44,489 bases of DNA from Pseudomonas maioricensis. GTDB lineage: Bacteria > Pseudomonadota > Gammaproteobacteria > Pseudomonadales > Pseudomonadaceae. A program made the translations under genes and the position numbers. The DNA lies in assembly GCF_022790535.1 (NCBI RefSeq), contig NZ_LOHG01000004.1:338617-383105 (forward strand), read 5' to 3'. Below are positions 1 through 7,468 of this stretch, piece by piece; the stretch's first letter is position 1; each line of letters starts with the position of its first letter. Below the pieces are notes generated by a model. The model was not told the DNA's origin. It searched no databases and saw only the letters and a program-made list of their open reading frames with translations.

Positions 1-30
1 AAGTCCAATGTTTGCTTCGCGACCGCGGTG
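1..30. repeat. Tail of an extended REP-type repeat (family D)
   Basis: The first bases carry the motif AATGTTTGCTTCGCGAC, nearly identical to the stretch that ends the long repeat near 34846-34862 and similar to the end of the copy near 24594-24606. The rest of the element would lie left of the window. It abuts the 3' end of the receptor gene, as the 34.8 kb copy does for the other receptor. Confidence 0.55.
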
Positions 31-51
31 TCAGGGCAAAGCATCAGCGCG

Positions 52-2544
52 TTACCAACGATACGTCGCACTCGCCTGTACGGTGCGTTGCGAGCCGTAC
101 CAGCACCAGCCGTAACCGCTGCAGGACGCGACGTATTCCTTATCGGCCAGGTTGGTAACGTTCAGCGCCAGACGCAGGTTATCCATCGGGTTGTACAAAC
201 TCGGGATGTCATAGTGCGCGGCTGCGTCAAACAGCGTGTAGCCAGGCACTTTCAAGGAGTTGGCATCATCCCCCCACGTCGCCCCGACGTAGCGTGCACC
301 GCCGCCGACACCGAAGCCTTTCATCTGACCATCACGGAAGGTGTAATCAACCCAGGCCGAAGCGGTATGACGCGGAATGGCGATGCTGGTCTTGCCTTCG
401 GCAGACTCGGCAACACCACTGGCGATACCACTGCCGGGCGTCACTGTTACGGTATTGTTCGACTTCGTCGTCTGGTTATCCAGATAGGCATAGGCCGCCG
501 TGATATCCAGGTTGTCACTCAAGCTGGCTTTACCTTCCAGCTCGAAGCCACGCGACTGCACTTCGCCACTCTGTACCTGACAACGGCTGCCGTTACACCG
601 AGGCGTAATGTCCGGATCCAGCGTCAACACATTGGATCTACGAAGATCGAATACAGATGCCGTAATGAAGCTGTTGCTGCCCGGTGGCTGGTACTTGATA
701 CCCAGCTCGTATTGCGTGCCTTCGGTTGGGTCAAACGGCTTGTTGCCCAGGCCGGTACCCGATTGTGGCTCGAAAGATTCGGAATAGCTGATGTACGGTG
801 CCAGGCCGTTATCGAATAGATAAACCAGCCCCAGTCGCCCGGTAAACGCCTCGGCTTCAGTTGAGCTTTTGGTTTTAACTTTGGTGGCGATGTTCTGCGA
901 ACTGTTGGTGCTGTCAGCCCAGTCATAACGGCCACCGGCCAGGAACACCCACTTGTCCCACTTCATCTGCTCTTGCAGATAGAGGCCCTTTTGCTGGCTG
1001 CGGCCTGTGGCGTCGGTGAGATAAGGAGGTGTCGTCACGGCACTGCCGTAGACAGGATCGAAGATATCCAGGGTTGCGGTCGCGGGAAAACCGGATGCCT
1101 TGGTATCAGTGCTGGTGTTCTGATAATCAGCACCCAATAACACAGTGTGCTGCAAAGGCCCCGTGGCAAATTTAGCCTGCACCTGGTTATCGATCGTGTA
1201 GGAATCAAGATTCACATCAGTCGCGATGACACTGCGATTGAGTGTGCGGAAATCTGCTTGCAGAGCGCTGTTGTAAACGCTGCGATAGAGGCCTTCACTG
1301 CGTATGTATCGAGCGTTCTGGCGAATCGTCCAGACATCGTTCAGATGGTGCTCGAACAAGTAACCGACGGAGTGGTAATTGCGGTCGCTTTTCTCGACAT
1401 CCTTCTCGCCATCATAAAAATCGACATCGATGTCACGACCCGTCGGGCTTCTCAGCACCGAGCCAAACGCCGGCACCGCACCGTAGGATGCCCCCTTCGG
1501 ATCAGCCTGATAATTGGCCAGCAACGTCAGCGAAGTATCTTCACTCGGACGCCAGGTGAACGCACCGGCGATGGACTGACGACGGGTTTCGGTGTGCTCG
1601 ACCTGGCCATCAGCATCGTCGTACAAACCGGAAAGACGGTATGAATAAACCCCTTGATCATCGATCGGGCCACCGAAATCGAAGGTCGTACGTTTCTTGT
1701 TGAAGGTGCCGTAGGTCAAGCCGATTTCATGAAGCGGTGTTTCGGTCGGCAGCTTGCTGACCATGTTCACCACACCGCTAGGGCTCGCCTGGCCGTACAG
1801 CACTGAAGACGGGCCACGCAGAACTTCAACGCGCTCAAGGTCGAAGGCGTCTTTCTGTGGGGAGGCATCGCGGCTGCCCGGCATGCGCAAGCCGTCCAGG
1901 TAAGTCGCGGGCGAAAAGCCACGGATACTCAATTGGTCCAGACGTGAAGCAGTCGCACCGCGCGTTTCGGGCACAACCGCTGCCGTGTAGCGCAGGATCT
2001 GGTTCAGGCTCTGGGCACCTTGCGCGGTCATCTGGTCCTTGGTCACCACCGAAATCGATTGCGGGGTTTCAATCAACGCCGTGTCGGTCTTGGTCCCGGT
2101 ACGACCGCGGGTAGCCACGTAACCGGACACCGGTCCCGAGGCCGTTTCGCCCCGCCAGGAACCCTGGATATCTGTAGCGCCCAACTCCATCGCACCCGCA
2201 ACCGACTCGGGCGCAGCCTCGATACGATAGCGACTGGACGACAACGCAGTGGCCCGCAAACCACTGCCAGCAAGCACACGCGCCAGCGCGACCTGGGTAT
2301 CGAATTCGCCCTGCAGGCCAGCGCTGTGCTTGCCACGGGTCAGCGCCGGGTCGAAGGCCAGCACCAGACTCGCCTGCTCGGCCAGGCTATTGAGCGCCTG
2401 GCTCAAATCGCCGGCCGGTATCGAGAAATTTCGTACTGAGGCCTGCGAGGCCGAAACGGTTTCAGCAGCATGGAGCGGCGCAACGGCAAACGCCATGACG
2501 ACGGCCAAAGCCAGTGGTTGCAGAGAATGGACAGCGCGTGACAT
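52..2544 (-). CDS. TonB-dependent ferrichrome-type siderophore receptor with N-terminal signalling domain
   Basis: An 830-residue outer-membrane receptor for ferric siderophore uptake. A signal peptide ends near the AAPLHAAE stretch. A secretin/TonB short N-terminal (STN) signalling domain follows (about residues 40-90), then a plug domain with the segments QSISVVTKDQM and VEVLRGPSSVLYGQASPSG, then a 22-strand-type barrel ending in an aromatic (…ATYRW). The C-terminal Cys-x-x-Tyr-Gly-Trp-Cys-x-Tyr-Gly region and closing strand resemble the FhuA/FiuA ferrichrome family. The ATG at 2544 is preferred to the in-frame TTG at 2550 because AAGGA lies 6 bases upstream. The STN domain implies partnership with the FecR/FecI pair at 3323-4827, although an oppositely oriented gene separates them. 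A Fur-box-like site lies about 70 bases upstream. The exact ligand is inferred from family resemblance. Confidence 0.9.
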   Translation of the reverse strand: MSRAVHSLQPLALAVVMAFAVAPLHAAETVSASQASVRNFSIPAGDLSQALNSLAEQASLVLAFDPALTRGKHSAGLQGEFDTQVALARVLAGSGLRATALSSSRYRIEAAPESVAGAMELGATDIQGSWRGETASGPVSGYVATRGRTGTKTDTALIETPQSISVVTKDQMTAQGAQSLNQILRYTAAVVPETRGATASRLDQLSIRGFSPATYLDGLRMPGSRDASPQKDAFDLERVEVLRGPSSVLYGQASPSGVVNMVSKLPTETPLHEIGLTYGTFNKKRTTFDFGGPIDDQGVYSYRLSGLYDDADGQVEHTETRRQSIAGAFTWRPSEDTSLTLLANYQADPKGASYGAVPAFGSVLRSPTGRDIDVDFYDGEKDVEKSDRNYHSVGYLFEHHLNDVWTIRQNARYIRSEGLYRSVYNSALQADFRTLNRSVIATDVNLDSYTIDNQVQAKFATGPLQHTVLLGADYQNTSTDTKASGFPATATLDIFDPVYGSAVTTPPYLTDATGRSQQKGLYLQEQMKWDKWVFLAGGRYDWADSTNSSQNIATKVKTKSSTEAEAFTGRLGLVYLFDNGLAPYISYSESFEPQSGTGLGNKPFDPTEGTQYELGIKYQPPGSNSFITASVFDLRRSNVLTLDPDITPRCNGSRCQVQSGEVQSRGFELEGKASLSDNLDITAAYAYLDNQTTKSNNTVTVTPGSGIASGVAESAEGKTSIAIPRHTASAWVDYTFRDGQMKGFGVGGGARYVGATWGDDANSLKVPGYTLFDAAAHYDIPSLYNPMDNLRLALNVTNLADKEYVASCSGYGWCWYGSQRTVQASATYRW

Positions 2545-2610
2545 GGACAATCCTTGGCATGGAAGTTAGGTACTCCTAGCCATGACGCACACCGAAGAAA
2601 AACAGACAGT

Positions 2611-2631
2611 GAATGAGATGGATTTTCATTC
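2611..2631 (-). promoter_or_regulatory. Fur-box-like palindrome upstream of the receptor
   Basis: A 21-base near-palindrome with outer halves GAATGA and TTCATTC. It matches 17 of 20 scored positions of the extended Fur palindrome (GAATGAGAAT-N-ATTCTCATTC). It lies 67-87 bases upstream of the receptor ATG, so iron repression by Fur is the likely reading. Confidence 0.6.
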
Positions 2632-2793
2632 AAATCCACGAGACTTATTTTTTTGCCGCGAAATATTTCTTTCACGCCGGGGTTGAATTGTTCCTCGATA
2701 AGCGCCAACACTGTGATTGAGGCCAGACAAAATGAACCTCCTGAAAAGGAGCTCGTCCGATCTCACAAGAGCAAGCCTTAGAAGGGAACAACT

Positions 2794-3222
2794 ATGCAAA
2801 TCCAGGTCAATTGCGATAACCACATCGAAAGCAGTATCCGACTGGAGGAGTGGGTCCGTACCACTGTAGAAAGCACGCTCGAACGTTACGAAGAGGATCT
2901 GACTCGCATTGAAGTCCACATCCGCGATGAAAACGGTGACAAGCCGGGCCCGCATGACATGCGCTGCCAGATGGAAGCCCGTCCAAAGGGTCACCAGCCT
3001 ATCTCGGTCACTCACAAGGCAGACACCCTGGATCAGGCAGTGGATGGTGCCGCGGTAAAACTTGATCACGCTCTTGAACACTTATTCGGCAAATTGCGCA
3101 AAAAACGCGCAGGTGCCCCAATCGTTGACGACACTACGATTGAATCGGAAAACCCCGACGCTCTGTTGCAGGAAGAGTTTCTGGAAAAGGAACAGGAAAA
3201 AAGCGTTGCTCAACTGGGTTGA
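2794..3222 (+). CDS. HPF/RaiA-family ribosome-associated protein
   Basis: A 142-residue protein with a ribosome hibernation/S30AE-type fold: a short N-terminal strand (MQIQVNC), a helix with charged repeats, the IEVHIRDENGD strand, and a helix ending in VKLDHALEHLFGKLRKKR, which matches the HPF pattern of a lysine/arginine-rich end to the second helix. The acidic C-terminal tail (about residues 112-142) is longer than in short HPF. Family members bind the 30S decoding region and silence ribosomes under stress. GAAGGG lies 7 bases before the ATG and a strong terminator follows. It is transcribed against, and lies between, the receptor and its FecR/FecI regulators, with which it has no obvious functional link. 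Confidence 0.8.
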   Translation: MQIQVNCDNHIESSIRLEEWVRTTVESTLERYEEDLTRIEVHIRDENGDKPGPHDMRCQMEARPKGHQPISVTHKADTLDQAVDGAAVKLDHALEHLFGKLRKKRAGAPIVDDTTIESENPDALLQEEFLEKEQEKSVAQLG

Positions 3223-3257
3223 ACCACGCTGACCTCAGTTAATTGACGACGTTGGAC

Positions 3258-3292
3258 AAAGGGCGGGCCTGTTAAACAGGCCCGCCCTTTTT
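3258..3292 (+). terminator. Rho-independent terminator after the HPF-family gene
   Basis: Perfect 15-base arms AAAGGGCGGGCCTGT and ACAGGCCCGCCCTTT with a 3-base loop, followed by further T residues. It lies 36 bases after the stop codon and, being symmetric, may also end the FecR/FecI transcript coming from the other side. Confidence 0.9.
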
Positions 3293-3322
3293 CGTTCCGA
3301 TAGCCAAAGGCGTATACAACGC

Positions 3323-4285
3323 TTAATTGGCTGGCTTTACCCTGACGAACAGCGGGGTAAAGTGCTCAACCTTGATCGGCAGGTTGTCGGCCAGTGTGGC
3401 AAGGGCCGCGTCGGTGTCGTCCAGACGGAATACGCCGGAAACCCGAATCCCCTGCATGGCCTGCTCATCGAACTGCAAAACGCCACGCCGGTAGGCTCCG
3501 AGCGCTTGCAGCACTTCGCCGAGTGGCCGGTCATTCGCCTTGAGCAAGCCTCGAGTCCAGGCAGCCGGGTCGTCGTTACCAATGGCGTTAGGTGCCTGTA
3601 CAACGCCATCCATGAGCGTGGCCCGCTGGCCCGTGTTAACCCGAACGTCAGTCAACCGATCAGCATTGGCGGCGACTGCCGATTCAAGCACGCTGACCTG
3701 AACCGAACCGTCCTGCCCTTTACGCACCACAAAGCGCGTACCCAGCGCCGTTATGGTGCCTTGACTGGTCTTGACCACGAATGGGCGCTGCTGGTCTTTT
3801 GCCACCTGCACCCACATTTCGCCGCGATACAGCTCAATGACACGCCGCCGTTCGTCGAATTCCACGTCAAGTGCAGAGCCGCTATTGAGCCGCAACTCGC
3901 TACCGTCGGTCAGCAATATGTCTCGCCGTTCTCCGGTATTAGTGCGCTCATCGGCCAGCCACACCGGCGCCTCATTGGCACCTAACCAGCCAAAAAACAG
4001 CACGCCCAACAATGCAATGGCTTGCAACGGTCGCGGCGAAATCTTGCCTTTTGCGGGCGGAAAAACCTTGCCCAATGCCTTTCTGGCGGGCTTGGCAGGC
4101 AACTGTTCGAAACTGCCCATTACCGCCTGCATGCGGGTAAAGGCCAGTGCGTGCCGTGGATCGGCGTGGCGCCAGGCGTTGAATGCCTGCCGATCAGCAC
4201 TGCTGACGGCATCATCATGCAGCAACGCCAACCACTGCGCGGCCTGCCCGATCATCGACTCCGACGGTTCGTGCTCCGCATTCAT
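3323..4285 (-). CDS. FecR-family anti-sigma/sigma regulator (system 1)
   Basis: A 320-residue inner-membrane regulator that relays a siderophore signal from the receptor STN domain to its ECF sigma factor. The N-terminal cytoplasmic DUF4880-type segment holds AAQWLALLHDDAVSSADRQA; a transmembrane helix follows near residues 88-105; the periplasmic FecR domain has the usual DGSELRLNSGSALDVEF and LYRGEMWVQVAKD motifs, and a C-terminal STN-like segment binds the receptor. The ATG overlaps the sigma-factor stop codon as ATGA (4282-4285), indicating translational coupling. By proximity, its receptor is probably the ferrichrome-type one at 52-2544. Confidence 0.9.
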   Translation of the reverse strand: MNAEHEPSESMIGQAAQWLALLHDDAVSSADRQAFNAWRHADPRHALAFTRMQAVMGSFEQLPAKPARKALGKVFPPAKGKISPRPLQAIALLGVLFFGWLGANEAPVWLADERTNTGERRDILLTDGSELRLNSGSALDVEFDERRRVIELYRGEMWVQVAKDQQRPFVVKTSQGTITALGTRFVVRKGQDGSVQVSVLESAVAANADRLTDVRVNTGQRATLMDGVVQAPNAIGNDDPAAWTRGLLKANDRPLGEVLQALGAYRRGVLQFDEQAMQGIRVSGVFRLDDTDAALATLADNLPIKVEHFTPLFVRVKPAN

Positions 4286-4827
4286 GACAAGTGGCCCGAA
4301 CCGTGCAGAGTTTTATAGCAATGCACCAGCACGCTGGCCATGTACTGCTTGACCATGCTGGCGGACACACCCAACACCGTGGCGATTTCGTTGTAACTCA
4401 AGCCGTCCAGACGGTTGAGCAAAAACGCTTCACGTGGCTTGGCGGGCAGTCCTTCCAGCATCCGGGAGATTTTTTCGAGTATCTGCAATGCGCTGTGAAT
4501 CGCTTCGGGGCTGGGAATATTGGCTTCGTCAGCACCCAGAGCAAGAGCGTCCAGGTAAGCCTGTTCGATCTTGCGACGTCGGGCGCCATCGATCAGCAGA
4601 CGCGTGGCAGTAGTCGTCAAAAATGCACGAGGCTCTTTGAGGTTTTGCGGCTCGGCAAGCGTCAACACACGGATGAAAGCGTCATGAGCAAGATCGGCAG
4701 CTCGCTGCGAGCAACCCAGTTTTTTACGCAGCCATCCATGCAACCAGGAGTGATGGTCGCTGTAGAGCTCAGTAAATTGCCGATGACGATGGATCAAGTC
4801 GTCATCGGATGCAGGAATGTCGCGCAT
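4282..4827 (-). CDS. FecI-family ECF sigma factor (system 1)
   Basis: A 181-residue iron-starvation extracytoplasmic-function sigma factor. Region 2 carries LYSDHHSWLHGWLRKKLGCS followed by AADLAHDAFIRVL; region 4 carries LPAKPREAFLLNRLDGLSYNEIA and the recognition helix LGVSASMVKQYMA. It would direct transcription of the cognate receptor gene. The ATG at 4827 is chosen over the GTG at 4848 because a Fur-box-like site (4847-4865) overlaps the GTG and would otherwise lie within the coding region. It is followed by FecR with an ATGA overlap. Confidence 0.88.
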   Translation of the reverse strand: MRDIPASDDDLIHRHRQFTELYSDHHSWLHGWLRKKLGCSQRAADLAHDAFIRVLTLAEPQNLKEPRAFLTTTATRLLIDGARRRKIEQAYLDALALGADEANIPSPEAIHSALQILEKISRMLEGLPAKPREAFLLNRLDGLSYNEIATVLGVSASMVKQYMASVLVHCYKTLHGSGHLS

Positions 4828-4846
4828 GCGGCAATGCTTCTTAAAC

Positions 4847-4865
4847 ACGAAAAATTATCATTAAC
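4847..4865 (-). promoter_or_regulatory. Fur-box-like site at the FecI promoter (system 1)
   Basis: On the minus strand the sequence contains AATGATAAT, an exact match to the core of the 19-base Fur consensus GATAATGATAATCATTATC; overall 13 of 19 positions agree. It ends about 20 bases upstream of the preferred ATG, where it would cover the promoter -10 region (a GATAAT sits inside it). Confidence 0.5.
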
Positions 4866-4994
4866 GCGGAAGATGCCATCATTCTGTAACAACGGCAAGC
4901 GCAGGATCTTTTTCCGATTATTCACTTAATTGTCGAGAACTAAAGGGACAAACCCCCAGTCAATTTATGCAGACCCAACTGGCAGGTACCGAAA

Positions 4995-5330
4995 ATGGAT
5001 AATCCTTTTCAGCAGATTACCGATGCTTTCCATCCTGACTATCGGGTGAACCTGAGCATTCAAGGCCTCGACGGCAGCATCATGCTGACGTTGTCCAACT
5101 CGACTGGCGTGGTCGCCAAACGCTTGATCAGCGCAGCCCAGCGCAATGACCCCAAGCGCTTGCAACGACTGATTGAAAGCGTGCAATTCGGCATCGCGAT
5201 CGAAGAAGGTCACAGCGCAATCAAGATTCTGGCGGCCATGACCGACGGCGACGTGAAACGCCTCGCGCCCCCGCCCTCGAAGCTAGCCAACCTGCTGGCC
5301 ACCCGCCCGACCGTGTCGGTGGGGATTTGA
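4995..5330 (+). CDS. Small conserved protein, DUF3509-like
   Basis: A 111-residue soluble protein with no signal peptide or membrane helix. The first half looks like a beta-rich module (YRVNLSIQGLDGSIMLTLSN), followed by RLISAAQRNDPKRLQRLIESV. Length and pattern suggest the DUF3509 family of pseudomonads, whose function is unknown; the assignment is from memory of the family and is moderate. The ATG lies 8 bases after AGGTACC. It is divergent from the system 1 sigma factor, with a 167-base shared upstream region that also contains the Fur-like site. Confidence 0.7.
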   Translation: MDNPFQQITDAFHPDYRVNLSIQGLDGSIMLTLSNSTGVVAKRLISAAQRNDPKRLQRLIESVQFGIAIEEGHSAIKILAAMTDGDVKRLAPPPSKLANLLATRPTVSVGI

Positions 5331-5442
5331 TGCAGAGCCATCGCTGTTTCGATGGCGGCATCCTTCACTTCAACAGCACCTCAGGCCCTACTGTCGATAA
5401 CCTCCAGCGGGCCTGAGTAATCTCGTACTTCTCCATAGAACC

Positions 5443-5523
5443 CTGTGGGAGCGAATTGATTCGCGAGGGGGTCTTCTCATACGACACACCTCTTGAGCCT
5501 GCTCTGGCCCATTCGCTCCCACC
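5443..5523. repeat. REP-type inverted repeat pair (family C)
   Basis: The left arm CTGTGGGAGCGAATTGATTC is followed by GCGAGG; the right arm contains ATTCGCTCCCAC. This is the common pseudomonad palindromic repeat around GTGGGAGCGA...TCGCTCCCAC. It sits between the convergent genes ending at 5330 and 5556. A second copy lies at 44358-44444. Confidence 0.75.
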
Positions 5524-5555
5524 GTAGAGTCATCGATACACACCCCACCGAATGC

Positions 5556-6005
5556 TCAGCTTTCCGTTTTGTCCTTCACCGACGGAAAGCGTGACGAAGC
5601 AAATCGCACCACCAGAATCGCAAACGCCAGCAGCAGAATCCCGCCACACAGGTAGATGATGCCCAGATCCGGCGGAGCATGGTGAGAAACGTCGCTGATC
5701 AACAACCGCGTCAGGGCAGTGATTGCCACGTATATCAAGAACCTGATGGGCATGTGGTTGGTCTTGAAATAGATACCCACCATCGCCCCGAGTTCGAGGT
5801 AGATAAATAGCAGCAGAATGTCATCAACGCTGACACTGCCTTTACCTATCATTTCTATGAAGGCCAAAATTGCACCGTAAGCAGTGATCGCCCCAATCCC
5901 GAAAAGAGCCAGGTAATGGAAAGCCTCTACGCATAGGTTGCCAAGCGAATCCGCTTGGTCGTGAAGGGTTTTGCGTAGCTTTTCAGCCCATTTCAGTTCT
6001 GACAT
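5556..6005 (-). CDS. psiE: PsiE-family phosphate-starvation-inducible membrane protein
   Basis: A 149-residue integral membrane protein with four predicted helices: ALFGIGAITAYGAILAFIEM, ILLLFIYLELGAMVGIYF, IRFLIYVAITALTRLLI and GIIYLCGGILLLAFAILVV. The motif LELGAMVGIYFKTNHMPIRF is typical of PsiE. The family was named from a phosphate-starvation-induced gene in E. coli; its biochemical role is not known. The gene stands alone with no visible pho box. The upstream region to 6346 is shared with the divergent yebG-like gene. Confidence 0.85.
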   Translation of the reverse strand: MSELKWAEKLRKTLHDQADSLGNLCVEAFHYLALFGIGAITAYGAILAFIEMIGKGSVSVDDILLLFIYLELGAMVGIYFKTNHMPIRFLIYVAITALTRLLISDVSHHAPPDLGIIYLCGGILLLAFAILVVRFASSRFPSVKDKTES

Positions 6006-6218
6006 CTCTAACTCATCCTGTACAAAAATTGAGCAACACTACCAGGTCAACATAATGCCGCTTTGTGCGTGAAGCGTTGCCGTGCGTGATTCTCAAGCAG
6101 GAACGAGGCCATTTGCCAGACTTAAGAGCGCGGCGGGTTGTCGCAAGGCACACAAGAAGAGTAAAAAAGATGCGGGTTAGCCACTATTCAATTCAGAACG
6201 GTTGGCTTATGCTTGGCA

Positions 6219-6234
6219 CTGTATAAACAACCAG
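6219..6234 (+). promoter_or_regulatory. LexA (SOS) box upstream of the yebG-like gene
   Basis: The sequence CTGTATAAACAACCAG fits the CTG-N10-CAG LexA box and keeps the TATAAA left half of the Pseudomonas/E. coli consensus. It is 113 bases upstream of the ATG. Together with the YebG-like product this indicates DNA-damage control. Confidence 0.75.
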
Positions 6235-6256
6235 TATTAGCTTAACCGATTATGCG

Positions 6257-6288
6257 GCAGAGCAGATCGGCTGGTTCATCTGCTCTGC
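6257..6288 (+). other. Perfect 11-bp hairpin in the yebG leader
   Basis: Arms GCAGAGCAGAT (6257-6267) and ATCTGCTCTGC (6278-6288) are perfectly complementary around a 10-base loop. The hairpin lies between the LexA box and the start codon, so it would be in the transcribed leader. No T run follows, so it does not look like a terminator. Confidence 0.6.
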
Positions 6289-6346
6289 TTCACACGCACA
6301 CCGGGGGCGTTCCCCTCCAATACTGCACCTGATTACGAGGCCTGAC

Positions 6347-6601
6347 ATGGCTGTTGAAACCCTATATCGCAGTACCCGCGACTTGGAGACTACATTCGTG
6401 GATCGTAAACTCGCCGATGCACACGACCAGATGCTCGAACTGGCAGAGTCGCTGACCGAGATTCTGATGAAGAACGTGGCGGGCCTCACCGAAAAACAGG
6501 CTGAAGACACCAGTATCTTCATGGCCAAGAACCGTGTCGTCTTTGCCGCTGCGTTCAAGAACAACGCGGGTGCACTGGCTGAACTGGGTCAGGAAGGCTG
6601 A
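6347..6601 (+). CDS. yebG: YebG-family SOS-induced protein
   Basis: An 84-residue protein starting MAVETLYRSTRDLETTFVDR and continuing KLADAHDQMLELAESL. This matches the E. coli YebG layout (MAVEVKYVVIREGEEKMSFT, then KKEADAYDKML), although the C-terminus is shorter. YebG is a LexA-controlled DNA-damage-inducible protein of unclear mechanism. GAGG lies 6 bases before the ATG, and a LexA box (6219-6234) lies upstream, which independently supports the identification. The leader carries an 11-bp hairpin. A REP element follows the stop codon. Confidence 0.82.
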   Translation: MAVETLYRSTRDLETTFVDRKLADAHDQMLELAESLTEILMKNVAGLTEKQAEDTSIFMAKNRVVFAAAFKNNAGALAELGQEG

Positions 6602-6625
6602 ACAGCAGTGCAGCGAACACTGGAT

Positions 6626-6716
6626 ATGTAGGAGTGAGCTTGCTCGCGATAGCAGTAAAGCTGTTGAAAAATCATCGTCTGACCAAGTGCTATCGCGAGC
6701 AAGCTCACTCCTACAT
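6626..6716. repeat. REP-type inverted repeat pair (family B)
   Basis: A large palindrome: ATGTAGGAGTGAGCTTGCTC running into GCGATAGCA on the left, with its exact reverse complement at 6688-6716. The 29-base arms enclose a 33-base spacer. This is the GTAGGAGTGAGCTTGCTCGCGATAG-type repeat common in fluorescent pseudomonads. Confidence 0.85.
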
Positions 6717-6892
6717 AAAGTGCATTTCAATTTAGTGATTTGCATTGTTTGATGACAACTCACTAGTAACGCCAAGTAGCGATAGCGGTTTCTCTGAAAG
6801 ACTTTGTTCGATCAGATGGCGCGTCAACATCAAAGCAATTGAGAAGCAGTCTCATCCATGTTAGCCTCGCCAGCACATTTTTGGTGGCTGCC

Positions 6893-7468
6893 ATGGGCGG
6901 CGAATTTTGCTTTTCAGAGCGTTTTGCCGTGCCCGATCAAGCCGCCAGGCTTAGCCTCTATCTCGCCCATCGCCCCGCGCTGATCAACTACGCCAAAGGT
7001 GTGTTGGGTGATCGCGCGAGCGCAGAGGATGTCGTGCAGGATGCCTTCTTGCGTTTCAGCGAGCCGACCAGCACAGCTCTGGAACAGCCTGCAGCTTATC
7101 TCTATCGTATTGTGCGCAATCTGGCCCTGGATGCCATGCGCCGACAAAACAGCGAGAGCCGACAGCATCAGAGCCCGCCGCAGTGGATGCAACCCGGTCA
7201 GCTGCAGTCCCCAGAACAACAGTTTTTGCACCAGGCTGACATCAGCCGGGTCGCAGCGACGTTCGCTGACCTACCTGAACAAATGCGCATCGCCGTCGAG
7301 ATGCACCGGCTGGGTGGTTATACTCTGCAGCAAATCGCCAGCTACCTGAACATCTCGCTGTCTATGACCCACCGCCTGGTGCGTGACGCTGTGGTTCAGC
7401 TGGCCTCCAGTATCGAAGTTGAACCGTCAGCGCAGACGACTCAACGCAAGGAGCGCCCACGTGCATGA
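6893..7468 (+). CDS. FecI-family ECF sigma factor (system 2, no adjacent receptor)
   Basis: A 191-residue ECF sigma factor. Region 2 holds LGDRASAEDVVQDAFLRF and YLYRIVRNLALDAMRRQ; region 4 holds FADLPEQMRIAVEMHRLGGY and the helix LNISLSMTHRLVRDAVVQL. The ATG at 6893 is preferred to an upstream TTG (6839) because GGTGG lies 6 bases before it; a GTG at 6929 is also possible and would start closer to the conserved part. The 3' end overlaps the FecR start by 8 bases. Unlike the other two systems in the window, no TonB receptor lies next to it, and no convincing Fur box was seen upstream. Confidence 0.85.
   Translation: MGGEFCFSERFAVPDQAARLSLYLAHRPALINYAKGVLGDRASAEDVVQDAFLRFSEPTSTALEQPAAYLYRIVRNLALDAMRRQNSESRQHQSPPQWMQPGQLQSPEQQFLHQADISRVAATFADLPEQMRIAVEMHRLGGYTLQQIASYLNISLSMTHRLVRDAVVQLASSIEVEPSAQTTQRKERPRA

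Noticed and set aside
2738..2752. A CTCCT-gaaa-AGGAG hairpin before the HPF-family gene, considered as a regulatory RNA
   Set aside because: Only five paired bases, about 40 bases from the start codon; too short to claim as a regulatory element.
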